Shown here in pieces: positions 20,515-32,150 of a stretch of 64,000 nucleotides of DNA (positions are counted from its first letter, which is position 1; each line of letters begins with the position of its first letter). Source of the stretch: Rhodoferax sp. (GTDB lineage Bacteria > Pseudomonadota > Gammaproteobacteria > Burkholderiales > Burkholderiaceae_C); the NCBI RefSeq assembly GCF_025354435.1, contig NZ_JANXMU010000077.1, positions 62,001-126,000 of the forward strand, given 5' to 3'. The notes under the pieces were generated by a model. That model saw nothing but the letters and a program-made list of their open reading frames with translations. It was not told the DNA's origin and did not search any database. The position numbers were made by a program, and so were the translations under genes.

Positions 20515-23136
20515 GTGGAAAATAAGACCCCCCCCCTTTTTCAAATACCGATGTCAGAAGACCCCCGCGCCCTGGCGTCGGCACTGGCCCGCCCGGCCCT
20601 GGCCGGGCACTTCGACGAACTGCGCGGTAAGTCGCGCCCGGCCGATGCAGCTCCACCCAAAAGCTCCGCAGAGCAAACGCCGCTCACGACGGAGTGGAGC
20701 GAGTTTTTTGAACAGCTTGGCTCCAATGGCTTTGCCGACCTGAACCACCGTACCGAACAACTCCAGCACCAGATCCACGACAACGGCGTGACCTACAACG
20801 TCTATGCCGATGCCGACAATCCACAGCGGCCCTGGTCGCTGGATCTGTTCCCGATGATCGTCTCGCCGGAGAGCTGGAAACAGATCGAAACCGGCGTGCT
20901 ACAGCGCGTGCGCGTGCTCGACCGCGTGCTGGCCGACATCTATGGCCCGCAGCAACTGCTGGCGCGCGGCTTGCTGCCCCCCGCTTTGGTGCAGGGCCAT
21001 CCGGGCTACCTGCGCCCCATGCACGGCGTGCAACCACTGGGCGGCACGCATTTGCACATCACCGCATTTGATCTGGCCCGTGGCCCCGACGGCAACTGGT
21101 GGGTGGTGTCGCAGCGCACCCAGGCACCCTCAGGCCTGGGTTACTTGCTGGAAAACCGCTTGTCGATTTCGCGGCTGTTTCCGCAGGCCTTCGAGTCCAT
21201 GCACATCCAGCGGCTGGCCTCCACCTACCGCAGTCTGGTTGATGGCCTCAAACGCATGAGCCCGGCGGGCAAGGACGCGCACATCGCCCTGCTGACCCCC
21301 GGCCCGTACAACGAAACCTATTTCGAACACGCCTACCTGGCCCGCTACCTGGGCTTGACCCTGGTAGAAGGCAGCGATCTGACGGTGCGCGACCAGCGCC
21401 TGTACCTCAAGACCCTCAAGGGCCTGGAGCCAGTGCACGGCCTACTCAAGCGCCTGGACGACCAGTTTCTGGACCCGCTGGAGCTGCGGCCCGACTCCCG
21501 CCTGGGCGTGCCTGGCCTGATGCAGGTGGTGCGCGCCGGCAATCTGGTGATGGCCAACCCACCGGGTTCGGCATTTCTGGAATCACCCGCGCTGCTGGGC
21601 TTCTTACCGGCCTTGTCGCGCCACTTGCTGAACCAGGAACTACTGCTGCCCGCCCTGCCTACCTGGTGGTGCGGCGAACGCGCCGCATCGGACGCGGCCC
21701 TGCCCGAGCTGGGCAACAGCGTGATCAAACCCACCTACCAGGGCGCGGCCAGCCGCCGGGCCTTTGATGCCGTGCTGGGCCGCAGCCTGTCGCGCCGCGA
21801 GCTCGACGAGTGGGCTGGCCGCATCGCCCGCCAGGGCGACGAATACACGGTGCAGGCCTACCTGCCCCTGTCGCAAATGCCGACCTGGAACGCCCACCCC
21901 AACCACCCGGCGCGCATCGCACCGCGCTCTATGATGCTGCGCGTGTTTGCCGTGTCCGACGGGCCACAGTCCTGGCGGGTTCTGCCTGGCGGTCTGGCGC
22001 GCATGGTCAATTCACGCGACAGCGTGGCCTCCATGCAGCGCGGTGGAAGCAGTGCCGACGTGTGGGTCAAAACCACCGGCGAGGTAGACCGCACCACCCT
22101 GCTGCAAACCAGCTTGTCAGTAGAGATGGTGACCCGGCGCAGCCACCGCGTGACCAGCCGCGCTGCCGAAAACCTGTTCTGGCTGGGCCGCTACGCCGAA
22201 CGCACCGAAAACAGCCTGCGCCTGGCCCGCGTCACGTTGGACAGCCTGGGCGGCGAAGACCAAACTGCCACCCCGCTGCTGGTATGGCTGCATGACATGG
22301 CCACCCGCCACGGCCTGGTGCTGGCGGCGGTGCCGTCGCCGCTGCAGGCGCGCCGGGTGTTCGAACGCTCACTGATTGCCGGGCTAGCCGACCCCAGCGC
22401 CGTACCCAGCGTGGGCTACAACCTGCGCGCCATCAAACAGGTGGCCTCCAAGCTGCGCGAACGGTTGTCGCAAGAGCACTGGAACGTGATCGTGCGGGCC
22501 GAAGACAAGTTCTTCAGCCGCTGCGCCAAAAACGCCAAGGATGGCGACTTTTCCCCTATGGAAGCCCTGCGCGTGCTGGAAGCCACCAGCACCCACCTGG
22601 CCGCCATGACCGGCGCCCAGACCGACCGCATGACCCGTGACGACGGCTGGCGCCTGCTCAGCATCGGCCGCCATATCGAGCGCCTTGGCTTTTTGTCCAC
22701 CGCATTGGCGCGTGGCTTCAAAGCGGGCTCGCTGGCCAACACCGGCGGCTTCGAGGCGATGGTGGCGCTGTTTGACAGCACCATCACCTTCCACTCGCAG
22801 TACCAGCAGAGCCGCGATGTGGCAGCCCTGGTCGATTTGCTGGTGCTGGACCGCGACAACCCGCGCTCGCTGGCCTGGGTGGCGCATACCTTGCGTGGCC
22901 GCCTGGCCAAACTGGCGGGCAGCCCGGCCGGTGTGCTCAGCGCCATGTCGAACAAAGTCATGTCGCCCGCCGACTGGGACCTGGCCGCGCTGTGCAGCGT
23001 GGATGCCCAAGGCCACTACACTGTATTGACCGACCTTTTGGCGCAATGTAGCCAGTGCGCATTTGACGTTTCGGACGAAATCAGCGCCACCTACTTCACC
23101 CATTCAAGGGATTCGAAAACCAGCTTGGGAGCTTGA
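20515..23136 (+). CDS. Fused circularly permuted ATP-grasp / alpha-E protein (DUF404-DUF407-DUF403); start GTG 20515 or ATG 20551
   Basis: N-terminal half parallels the 12523 product (LLTPGPYNETYFEHAYLARYLGLTLVEGSDL); C-terminal half has RAAENLFWLGRYAERTENSLRLAR as in the 11539 product. Confidence 0.9.
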   Translation: MENKTPPLFQIPMSEDPRALASALARPALAGHFDELRGKSRPADAAPPKSSAEQTPLTTEWSEFFEQLGSNGFADLNHRTEQLQHQIHDNGVTYNVYADADNPQRPWSLDLFPMIVSPESWKQIETGVLQRVRVLDRVLADIYGPQQLLARGLLPPALVQGHPGYLRPMHGVQPLGGTHLHITAFDLARGPDGNWWVVSQRTQAPSGLGYLLENRLSISRLFPQAFESMHIQRLASTYRSLVDGLKRMSPAGKDAHIALLTPGPYNETYFEHAYLARYLGLTLVEGSDLTVRDQRLYLKTLKGLEPVHGLLKRLDDQFLDPLELRPDSRLGVPGLMQVVRAGNLVMANPPGSAFLESPALLGFLPALSRHLLNQELLLPALPTWWCGERAASDAALPELGNSVIKPTYQGAASRRAFDAVLGRSLSRRELDEWAGRIARQGDEYTVQAYLPLSQMPTWNAHPNHPARIAPRSMMLRVFAVSDGPQSWRVLPGGLARMVNSRDSVASMQRGGSSADVWVKTTGEVDRTTLLQTSLSVEMVTRRSHRVTSRAAENLFWLGRYAERTENSLRLARVTLDSLGGEDQTATPLLVWLHDMATRHGLVLAAVPSPLQARRVFERSLIAGLADPSAVPSVGYNLRAIKQVASKLRERLSQEHWNVIVRAEDKFFSRCAKNAKDGDFSPMEALRVLEATSTHLAAMTGAQTDRMTRDDGWRLLSIGRHIERLGFLSTALARGFKAGSLANTGGFEAMVALFDSTITFHSQYQQSRDVAALVDLLVLDRDNPRSLAWVAHTLRGRLAKLAGSPAGVLSAMSNKVMSPADWDLAALCSVDAQGHYTVLTDLLAQCSQCAFDVSDEISATYFTHSRDSKTSLGA

Positions 23137-23148
23137 TGGAGTACGGCC

Positions 23149-24147
23149 ATGCAACTTGAGATCACCCACGAAACCCATTACGCCTACCAGCCCGCGGTAG
23201 AAACGGCGCAGCACGTGGCGCATTTGCGCCCGCCCAGCACCGCCCACCAGCAGTTGCTGAGCCACACCCTGACCATCGGCCCCACGCCCAGCCAACTCAC
23301 CCAGTCGTTGGACGTGTATGGCAACCTGTGCTCGTTCTTTGCGCTGCAGGCCGTGCACGAAGAGCTCAGCGTAGTGGCCCGCAGCCTAGTGCGCACCAGC
23401 GCCCCGGTGTGGCCCACCAGCGCCCTGACCTGGGAGCAGGTGCGCGAGCGCTTTCGCTACCGGGCCGGAGCCCAGTTCAGCGCCGCTTCGGAATTTGTGT
23501 TTGCCTCGCCCTACGTGCCGCGCCACCCGGACTTCTTGGCCTACGCCAAGCCCAGCTTCGGCCCCGGTGTGCCCCTGCTGGCCGCCGCGCAGAACCTGAT
23601 GGAGCGTATCTATGACGACTTCACGTATTCGTCGGAAAGCACCGAGGTCAACACCCCTGCCGTGGAGGCGCTGGCGCTGCGCAAAGGCGTGTGCCAAGAC
23701 TTCGCCCACATCATGGTGGCCTGCTGCCGCGCCATGGGCCTGCCCGCGCGCTACGTCAGCGGCTACCTGCTGACCCACCCGGCCCCGGGCCAGCCGCGGC
23801 TGATCGGCAGCGACGCCTCGCACGCCTGGGCCTCGGTCTACGTACCCGACCAGTCGGGTGACCTGGGCTGGTGCGACTTTGACCCGACCAACAACCGGGC
23901 TCCCGGCGACGACTACGTCACCCTTGCCACGGGCCGCGACTACTCCGACGTGTCTCCCATGCGTGGCGTGATCCACGGCGGAGCCAGCCACATCCTCAGC
24001 GTGGCTGTCACGGTGATGCCGCTGGAGCCGGTGACCCCGCCGCCACCGCTTCCCGCACGGGCCAGGCAGACCGGCGATGGGTCGTCACAATCCCAATCGC
24101 AAAGCCAAAGCAGCATCTGGCTGCCACCCACCCAACAGTGGCAGTAG
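23149..24147 (+). CDS. Transglutaminase family protein
   Basis: MQLEITHETHYAYQPAV; GVCQDFAHIMVACCRAMGLPARYVSGYL and DASHAWASVYVPD..GWCDFDPTNN. Confidence 0.93.
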   Translation: MQLEITHETHYAYQPAVETAQHVAHLRPPSTAHQQLLSHTLTIGPTPSQLTQSLDVYGNLCSFFALQAVHEELSVVARSLVRTSAPVWPTSALTWEQVRERFRYRAGAQFSAASEFVFASPYVPRHPDFLAYAKPSFGPGVPLLAAAQNLMERIYDDFTYSSESTEVNTPAVEALALRKGVCQDFAHIMVACCRAMGLPARYVSGYLLTHPAPGQPRLIGSDASHAWASVYVPDQSGDLGWCDFDPTNNRAPGDDYVTLATGRDYSDVSPMRGVIHGGASHILSVAVTVMPLEPVTPPPPLPARARQTGDGSSQSQSQSQSSIWLPPTQQWQ

Positions 24148-24162
24148 ACACTCGCACTGCAT

Positions 24163-24209
24163 AATTCATAGCTACTCACGTAGGTGCAATATGCGCTAGA
24201 GGCTTATTT
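24163..24209 (+). repeat. Palindromic repeat family F2 copy
   Basis: ATTCATAGCTACTCACGTAGGTGCAATATGCGCTAGAGGCTTATTT. Confidence 0.6.
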
Positions 24210-24229
24210 CATTACCAAAAGGACATACC

Positions 24230-24688
24230 GTGGACATTTACGCCAAACTGCAAGAACTCAACATCACCTTGCCCCCCATCGCCATTCCGGCGGCCGCCTA
24301 CGTACCATTTGTGCAAACCGGCAAGCTAGTGTTCCTGAGCGGCCACATCGCCAAGCAAGACGGCAAAGTGTGGGTGGGTCAATTGGGCAAAAACATCGCC
24401 ACTGCAGAGGGCAAAGATGCTGCGCGGGCCATTGCGATCGACCTGCTGGGCACGCTGCACGCCGCCGTGGGCGACCTGAACAAGGTCACCCGCATCGTCA
24501 AGCTGATGTCACTGGTCAACTCCACCCCCGACTTCACCGAGCAGCACTTGGTCACCAACGGTGCCAGCGAACTGCTAGGCGCGGTGTTTGGCCCAGTCAT
24601 CGGTGCCCACGCCCGCAGCGCGTTCGGCGTGGCGCAGATCCCCATGGGAGCCTGCGTCGAGATCGAGCTGATCGCGGAGATTGGCTAA
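24230..24688 (+). CDS. RidA/YjgF/UK114 family protein
   Basis: 152 aa; FVQTGKLVFLSGHIAKQDGKVWVGQLGKNI, GAHARSAFGVAQIPMGACVEIELIAEI. Confidence 0.9.
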   Translation: MDIYAKLQELNITLPPIAIPAAAYVPFVQTGKLVFLSGHIAKQDGKVWVGQLGKNIATAEGKDAARAIAIDLLGTLHAAVGDLNKVTRIVKLMSLVNSTPDFTEQHLVTNGASELLGAVFGPVIGAHARSAFGVAQIPMGACVEIELIAEIG

Positions 24689-24780
24689 CCCCCAGGCTGC
24701 AGAGCTTCGGTTCTTGCACCAACTCCCTTTCAGGGGGCAACACCAGCAGCCTGGCAGAGCCAGTTCTGCGATGTTTCTGG
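24689..24780 (+). repeat. Dispersed palindromic element family F1 copy 1
   Basis: CCAGGCTGC (24692-24700) / GCAGCCTGG (24746-24754) with conserved interior and flank ...CAGTTCTGCGATGTTTCTGG, shared with 32031-32124 and 42641-42762. Confidence 0.75.
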
Positions 24781-24818
24781 AATAGATGCGTTCTGGCAGA
24801 AGCGGGCTTGGTTTTCTT

Positions 24819-26603
24819 TTAGAAGCTTTCCCAGTCGCCCTCGCCGCCCGCGGGGGCGGCAGCGGGTTTGGCCTTGGGGGCCGCCAAGGAGCGGGCTACG
24901 GGGGCGGCAGGAGCCGCCTTGCGTCCGGGAGCCGCCACAGGCTTGTTCGGCAGCTTGGCCGCAGGGGCCCGTGCTGCGGGCGCGGCCACCGGGGTGTGCC
25001 GCACGGGCGCAGGCACCGGTGCTGCCGTGTAAGCCATGGCCCGACCACCATGCAGCGACGCATTCACCTTGAACACCGCCACCGCCGTGGCCAACTGGCC
25101 TGCCTGCTCGCGCATGCTGGTGGCGGCAGCGGCACTCTCCTCGACCAGGGCAGAGTTTTGCTGCGTCATCTGGTCCAGGTTGACCACTGCACGGTTGATC
25201 TCGTTGATGCCGGTGCTCTGCTCGGTGGCTGCCGCGGTGATCTCGCCGACGATATCGGTCACCCGCTTGACCGACTGCACGATGTCGCTCATGGTGCTGC
25301 CCGCCTCGGCCACCAACCGCGCACCGGACTCAACTTTCTCCACCGAGGTGCCGATCAGGCCCTTGATTTCCTTGGCCGCCTGGGCGCTACGTTGCGCCAG
25401 GCTGCGCACTTCGCTGGCCACCACGGCAAATCCCCGGCCCTGCTCACCCGCGCGGGCCGCTTCCACGGCGGCGTTCAGCGCCAGGATGTTGGTCTGGAAG
25501 GCGATGCCGTCGATCACGCCGATGATGTCGGAGATCTTCTTGCTGCTGGCGTTGATCTCCTCCATCGTCACCACCACCTGCTTGACCACCTCGCCGCCCT
25601 TTTGCGCCACGCTGGACGCGCTGGCCGCCAGCGAGCTGGCCTGGTTGGCGTTATCGGCGCTTTGGCGCACAGTCTGGGTCAGGTGGTCCATGGAGGCCGC
25701 GGTTTGCTGCAGGTTGCTAGCGGTCTGCTCGGTGCGGGCCGCCAGGTCGTTGTTGCCACTGGCGATTTCGGAGCTAGCGGTGGCTATGCTGTCGGTGCTT
25801 TGGCGCACCTGGTGGACCATACGGCCCAGCGACAGGCTCATGGTGCTCAGCGAGCGCAGCAGGTCCCCAAACTCGTCCTTGCGCGCTGAATCCAGTGACA
25901 TGCTGAGGTCGCCCTCAGCGATGCGGGCCGCCGCCTGGTTGGCCACGCCCAAAGGCTGCTGGATGCTGCGGATCAGCCAGAAGGCGCCTGCCAGCAGGCC
26001 CAGCACCAGCACGGCCAGGCACACGCAGACAATATTGAACAGCACCGCACGCTCGGATTTGGCATCGGCCTCGGACTGCGCCAGCGCCTGCTCCTGCATT
26101 TCGACAAACTTGCGCTGGTCGCCTAAATAGGCGCTGACGGCGGCCTTAACTTCGCCTTGCAGCAGCGCCAGGGCTTCGTCGGTCTTGCCGTCTTTTTTCA
26201 GCTGCTGCGCGCGGGCCCGGCTGTCGAGCACCTTGGTCCGGGCAGCGGCAATGGTGTCGAGCTGGGCTTTGTCCGCCGGGCTCAAATCCATCGCGGAAAT
26301 GCTTTTCTGGATCTCGGTAATCTGCGCGCTGGTGGCCGTGGTGGGCTCTTTGAAGGCCGCCGCCACGCCGGGATCGGTGCTCAGCAAGGAAGCCTCGGCA
26401 CGTACCGCATTCAGGTTCGTCAAGCCCGCCCAGCGGGTGGACTGGAGCACGCGCTGGTCCATGGCGAGCTGGGCCGCCTGGGTTTGGGCCTGCAATGCCA
26501 TGGAACGGTAACCGGTGACCCCGGCCAATACCAGCAGTGCAGCCACGATAGCCCCCACGGCCAGCCAGAGTTTTGCTGCTACGCGCAAATTGCTGAAGTT
26601 CAT
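24819..26603 (-). CDS. Methyl-accepting chemotaxis protein with C-terminal DWESF tail
   Basis: HAMP plus signalling hairpin [46 protein letters not shown]. Confidence 0.95.
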   Translation of the reverse strand: MNFSNLRVAAKLWLAVGAIVAALLVLAGVTGYRSMALQAQTQAAQLAMDQRVLQSTRWAGLTNLNAVRAEASLLSTDPGVAAAFKEPTTATSAQITEIQKSISAMDLSPADKAQLDTIAAARTKVLDSRARAQQLKKDGKTDEALALLQGEVKAAVSAYLGDQRKFVEMQEQALAQSEADAKSERAVLFNIVCVCLAVLVLGLLAGAFWLIRSIQQPLGVANQAAARIAEGDLSMSLDSARKDEFGDLLRSLSTMSLSLGRMVHQVRQSTDSIATASSEIASGNNDLAARTEQTASNLQQTAASMDHLTQTVRQSADNANQASSLAASASSVAQKGGEVVKQVVVTMEEINASSKKISDIIGVIDGIAFQTNILALNAAVEAARAGEQGRGFAVVASEVRSLAQRSAQAAKEIKGLIGTSVEKVESGARLVAEAGSTMSDIVQSVKRVTDIVGEITAAATEQSTGINEINRAVVNLDQMTQQNSALVEESAAAATSMREQAGQLATAVAVFKVNASLHGGRAMAYTAAPVPAPVRHTPVAAPAARAPAAKLPNKPVAAPGRKAAPAAPVARSLAAPKAKPAAAPAGGEGDWESF

Positions 26604-26682
26604 GATGTCTCCTAGTTATGCGGGTTTTTCTACTTCACAAATTGTGACAGATTCACCCCCCTCGGAAACAGCTTGAACAGCC

Positions 26683-29094
<2,412 letters not shown>

Positions 29095-29151
29095 GGGGAG
29101 TGGAGAAAGAGAGAAAAGACGCGGCTAGGGGTGCCGCAAAGACGACAGATA

Positions 29152-29946
29152 TCAGGGCAATCCGGCCACCGGAGGCAGATTGCCACGGCCTACGGCACCG
29201 CCAGAAAGCTCCATACGGATACGCGATGGCAGGCGGCGCTGCTCGGCCACGGCTGCGGGCGGCTTCAGGCCGTTGTAGAGCTGGAGCACGGTTTTCACGT
29301 AGGCCTGGGTTTCCTTGTAATTGGGAATGCGGTTGCCCGCCCTTTGTACCGCGCCCTCGCCTGCGTTGTACGAGGCCACCGCCAAGTCGAGCTGGCCGGG
29401 GAACATATTGATCAGATCGCTGAGGTAGCGCGCGCCAATGCGGATATTGGTTTTAGGGTCGGTCAGCTTTTGCTCGATGCTGTTTTTGGGGTCACCCACC
29501 AGCCCGTAGCGTTCGGCCGTGGCCGGCATGATCTGCATCAGACCGACAGCGCCCTTGGGCGACACAGCCGTGCTGTTGAAGCCCGACTCGGCCACGATCA
29601 GGGCCTGCAGCAGTTCGTAGTCGATGCTCAGCTTGGTGGAGGCCTCACGCAGATGGTGTTTGACCAATTTGTAACTGGGCGAAATATCAAAAAACGCCAG
29701 CAGCTTGGCCGGAGCCGTGGGCACATCCACCGGCCGGGCCGTGCTGGCAGCCTTGAGTCCCTGGGTGGTGTCAAAGCTTTCATCGCCCTTGTAGAAGAGC
29801 TCGTAGCGGTCGTCCGTGCGCTCGGTGGCAAAGTGCGCCACGCCCTGCGGGTCGATATAACCCCACACGTCGGCCAGGGCGACATGCTGCGTTATCAATA
29901 GCGCAATGCCTATACAGAATCTACGCCAAAGGCCTATTTTGTTCAT
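29152..29946 (-). CDS. Lytic transglycosylase (SLT domain) with N-terminal DUF4124-like segment
   Basis: ALIVAESGFNSTAVSPKGAVGLMQIMPATAERYG; VASYNAGEGAV; signal peptide. Confidence 0.88.
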   Translation of the reverse strand: MNKIGLWRRFCIGIALLITQHVALADVWGYIDPQGVAHFATERTDDRYELFYKGDESFDTTQGLKAASTARPVDVPTAPAKLLAFFDISPSYKLVKHHLREASTKLSIDYELLQALIVAESGFNSTAVSPKGAVGLMQIMPATAERYGLVGDPKNSIEQKLTDPKTNIRIGARYLSDLINMFPGQLDLAVASYNAGEGAVQRAGNRIPNYKETQAYVKTVLQLYNGLKPPAAVAEQRRLPSRIRMELSGGAVGRGNLPPVAGLP

Positions 29947-29953
29947 AAGTTTG

Positions 29954-31930
29954 TTAAACGTCCAGCTCGACGGTGTCGCCATGCAACTCCATCAATTCAC
30001 GCCGGGAAGCGGCTTCGCCTTTGCCCATCAGCTTGGTGATCAGGCTTTCGGTCTGGGCGAAGTTAACACTGCCCAGCTGTACCGGCAAGAGGCGGCGTGT
30101 ATCCGGATTTAACGTGGTGTCCCACAGTTGCTCGGCATTCATCTCGCCCAGGCCTTTGAAGCGGCTGATGCTCCAGGCCCCTTCACGCACGCCTTCCTTG
30201 CGGAGCTTATCTAGGATGGCGCTGCGTTCGCCTTCGTCCAACGCATAGGCTTTACTGGCTGGTTTTTTGCCGCGGGCGGGCGCATCCACACGGTACAGCG
30301 GCGGCCGGGCGACAAATACGTGGCCGGTTTCGATCAGCTTGGGGAAGTGGCGGAAGAACAGGGTCAGCAGCAGCACCTGGATGTGCGAGCCGTCTACGTC
30401 CGCGTCGCTGAGGATGCAGATCTTGCCGTAGCGCAGGCCGCTCAGGTCGGGCGTGTCGTTGGGACCGTGCGGGTCCACGCCGATGGCTACCGAGATATCG
30501 TGGATTTCGGTGTTGGCAAACAGCCGGTCGCGCTCCACCTCCCAGGTGTTGAGCACCTTGCCGCGCAGGGGCAGGATGGCCTGGCTGGCCTTGTCGCGGC
30601 CCATTTTGGCGCTGCCACCGGCGGAGTCGCCCTCGACCAGAAACACCTCGTTTTGCGCCAAATCTTTGCTTTCACAGTCGGTCAACTTGCCGGGTAGCAC
30701 GGCCACGCCGGAACCCTTGCGCTTTTCGACCTTTTGCCCGGCTTTCTGGCGGTACTGGGCGGCCTTGATGGCCAATTCGGCCAGCTTTTTGCCGTAATCC
30801 ACGTGCTGGTTCAGCCATAACTCCAGGGTGGGCCGCACAAAGCTGGACACCAGGCGCACCGCGTCGCGCGAATTCAGCCGTTCCTTGATCTGGCCCTGGA
30901 ACTGCGGGTCCAGCACCTTGGCGCTGAGTACAAAGCTGGCGCAGGCAAACACGTCTTCGGGCAGCAGCTTCACGCCCTTGGGCAGCAGGGAATGCAGCTC
31001 GATGAAGCTTTTGACCGCCGTGAACAGGCCGTCGCGCAGGCCGGATTCATGGGTACCCCCCACGCTGGTGGGGATCAGGTTGACGTAGCTCTCGCGCATG
31101 GGCGCGCCGTCTTCGGTAAAGGCCACGCACCACTGCGCGCCCTCGCCTTCGGCAAAGGTGTCGTGGCCGCTGTCGGCAAAGCCTTCACCTTCGAAGAGCG
31201 GAATCACCGGCTCGCCGTTCAGGGTTTGCGTCAGGTAGTCGCGCAGGCCGCCCTTGTAGGCCCAGGTCTGCACGTCCTTGGTTTTCTCAATGGTCAGGGT
31301 GACCGTGACACCGGGCATGAGCACGGCTTTGCTGCGCAGCAAATGGGTCAGCTCGGCCATGGGCAGGGCCGAAGATTCGAAGTATTTGGGGTCAGGCCAG
31401 ACGCGCACGCTGGTACCAGATTTACGGTCGCCCGCCTCGGCCTTGCGGATCTGCAAGGGCTCAACCACGTCACCGGCAGCAAACACCAAATTGGCCACCG
31501 AGCCTTCGCGGTACGAAGTGGCTTCCAGCCGCAGCGCCAGGGCGTTGGTCACGCTGACCCCCACGCCGTGCAGGCCGCCCGAAAAGCTGTAGGCCCCGCC
31601 TTTGCCCTTGTCGAACTTGCCGCCCGCGTGCAAGCGGGTGAACACCAGCTCGATCACCGGGGCGTTTTCTTCCGGGTGCATGCCAAACGGGATGCCGCGG
31701 CCATCGTCGTCGATGCCGACCGAACCGTCGGCAAACAGCGTGACGCGGATCTTTTTGCCGTGGCCCGCCAGCGCCTCGTCGGCCGCGTTGTCCAGCACTT
31801 CCTGGATGACGTGCAAGGGGTTGTCGGTGCGGGTGTACATGCCCGGGCGCTGCTTGACGGGCTCCAGGCCTTTGAGGACACGGATCGAGCTTTCGGAATA
31901 GGCGGGGATTGCGGGGTTTTGGGTAGCCAT
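29954..31930 (-). CDS. parE: DNA topoisomerase IV subunit B
   Basis: GHKB ATPase motifs (VLDNAADEALAG, DDGRGIPFGMHPEE, SGGLHGVGVSVTNAL), TOPRIM EGDSAGGSAKMGRDKASQAILPLRGK. Confidence 0.95.
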   Translation of the reverse strand: MATQNPAIPAYSESSIRVLKGLEPVKQRPGMYTRTDNPLHVIQEVLDNAADEALAGHGKKIRVTLFADGSVGIDDDGRGIPFGMHPEENAPVIELVFTRLHAGGKFDKGKGGAYSFSGGLHGVGVSVTNALALRLEATSYREGSVANLVFAAGDVVEPLQIRKAEAGDRKSGTSVRVWPDPKYFESSALPMAELTHLLRSKAVLMPGVTVTLTIEKTKDVQTWAYKGGLRDYLTQTLNGEPVIPLFEGEGFADSGHDTFAEGEGAQWCVAFTEDGAPMRESYVNLIPTSVGGTHESGLRDGLFTAVKSFIELHSLLPKGVKLLPEDVFACASFVLSAKVLDPQFQGQIKERLNSRDAVRLVSSFVRPTLELWLNQHVDYGKKLAELAIKAAQYRQKAGQKVEKRKGSGVAVLPGKLTDCESKDLAQNEVFLVEGDSAGGSAKMGRDKASQAILPLRGKVLNTWEVERDRLFANTEIHDISVAIGVDPHGPNDTPDLSGLRYGKICILSDADVDGSHIQVLLLTLFFRHFPKLIETGHVFVARPPLYRVDAPARGKKPASKAYALDEGERSAILDKLRKEGVREGAWSISRFKGLGEMNAEQLWDTTLNPDTRRLLPVQLGSVNFAQTESLITKLMGKGEAASRRELMELHGDTVELDV

Positions 31931-32030
31931 AATTTTGGATTGTAGAGCACTGGATGCAACCACAGCATCCTAGAATCTTCGCTTGAATGTCAGTTGCCCG
32001 CCACCCAGCGACGTGCAAAACGCGGGCCCG

Positions 32031-32124
32031 CCAGAAACACCGCAGAACTGGCTTTGCCAGGCTGCTGGTGTTGTCCCCTGCAAGGGGGTTGGCGAAAGAT
32101 GCGCAGCACTGCAGCCTGGAGGTG
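32031..32124 (-). repeat. Dispersed palindromic element family F1 copy 2
   Basis: Reverse complement CACCTCCAGGCTGCAGTGCTGCGCATCTTTCGCCAACCCCCTTGCAGGGGACAACACCAGCAGCCTGGCAAAGCCAGTTCTGCGGTGTTTCTGG. Confidence 0.75.
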
Positions 32125-32150
32125 TGCCACGATCTCTGTACAGTCACGCC

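Noticed and set aside
24184-24822. 212-aa plus-strand ORF overlapping ridA
   Set aside because: Different frame from the clear RidA product and ends in F1 repeat-derived translation.
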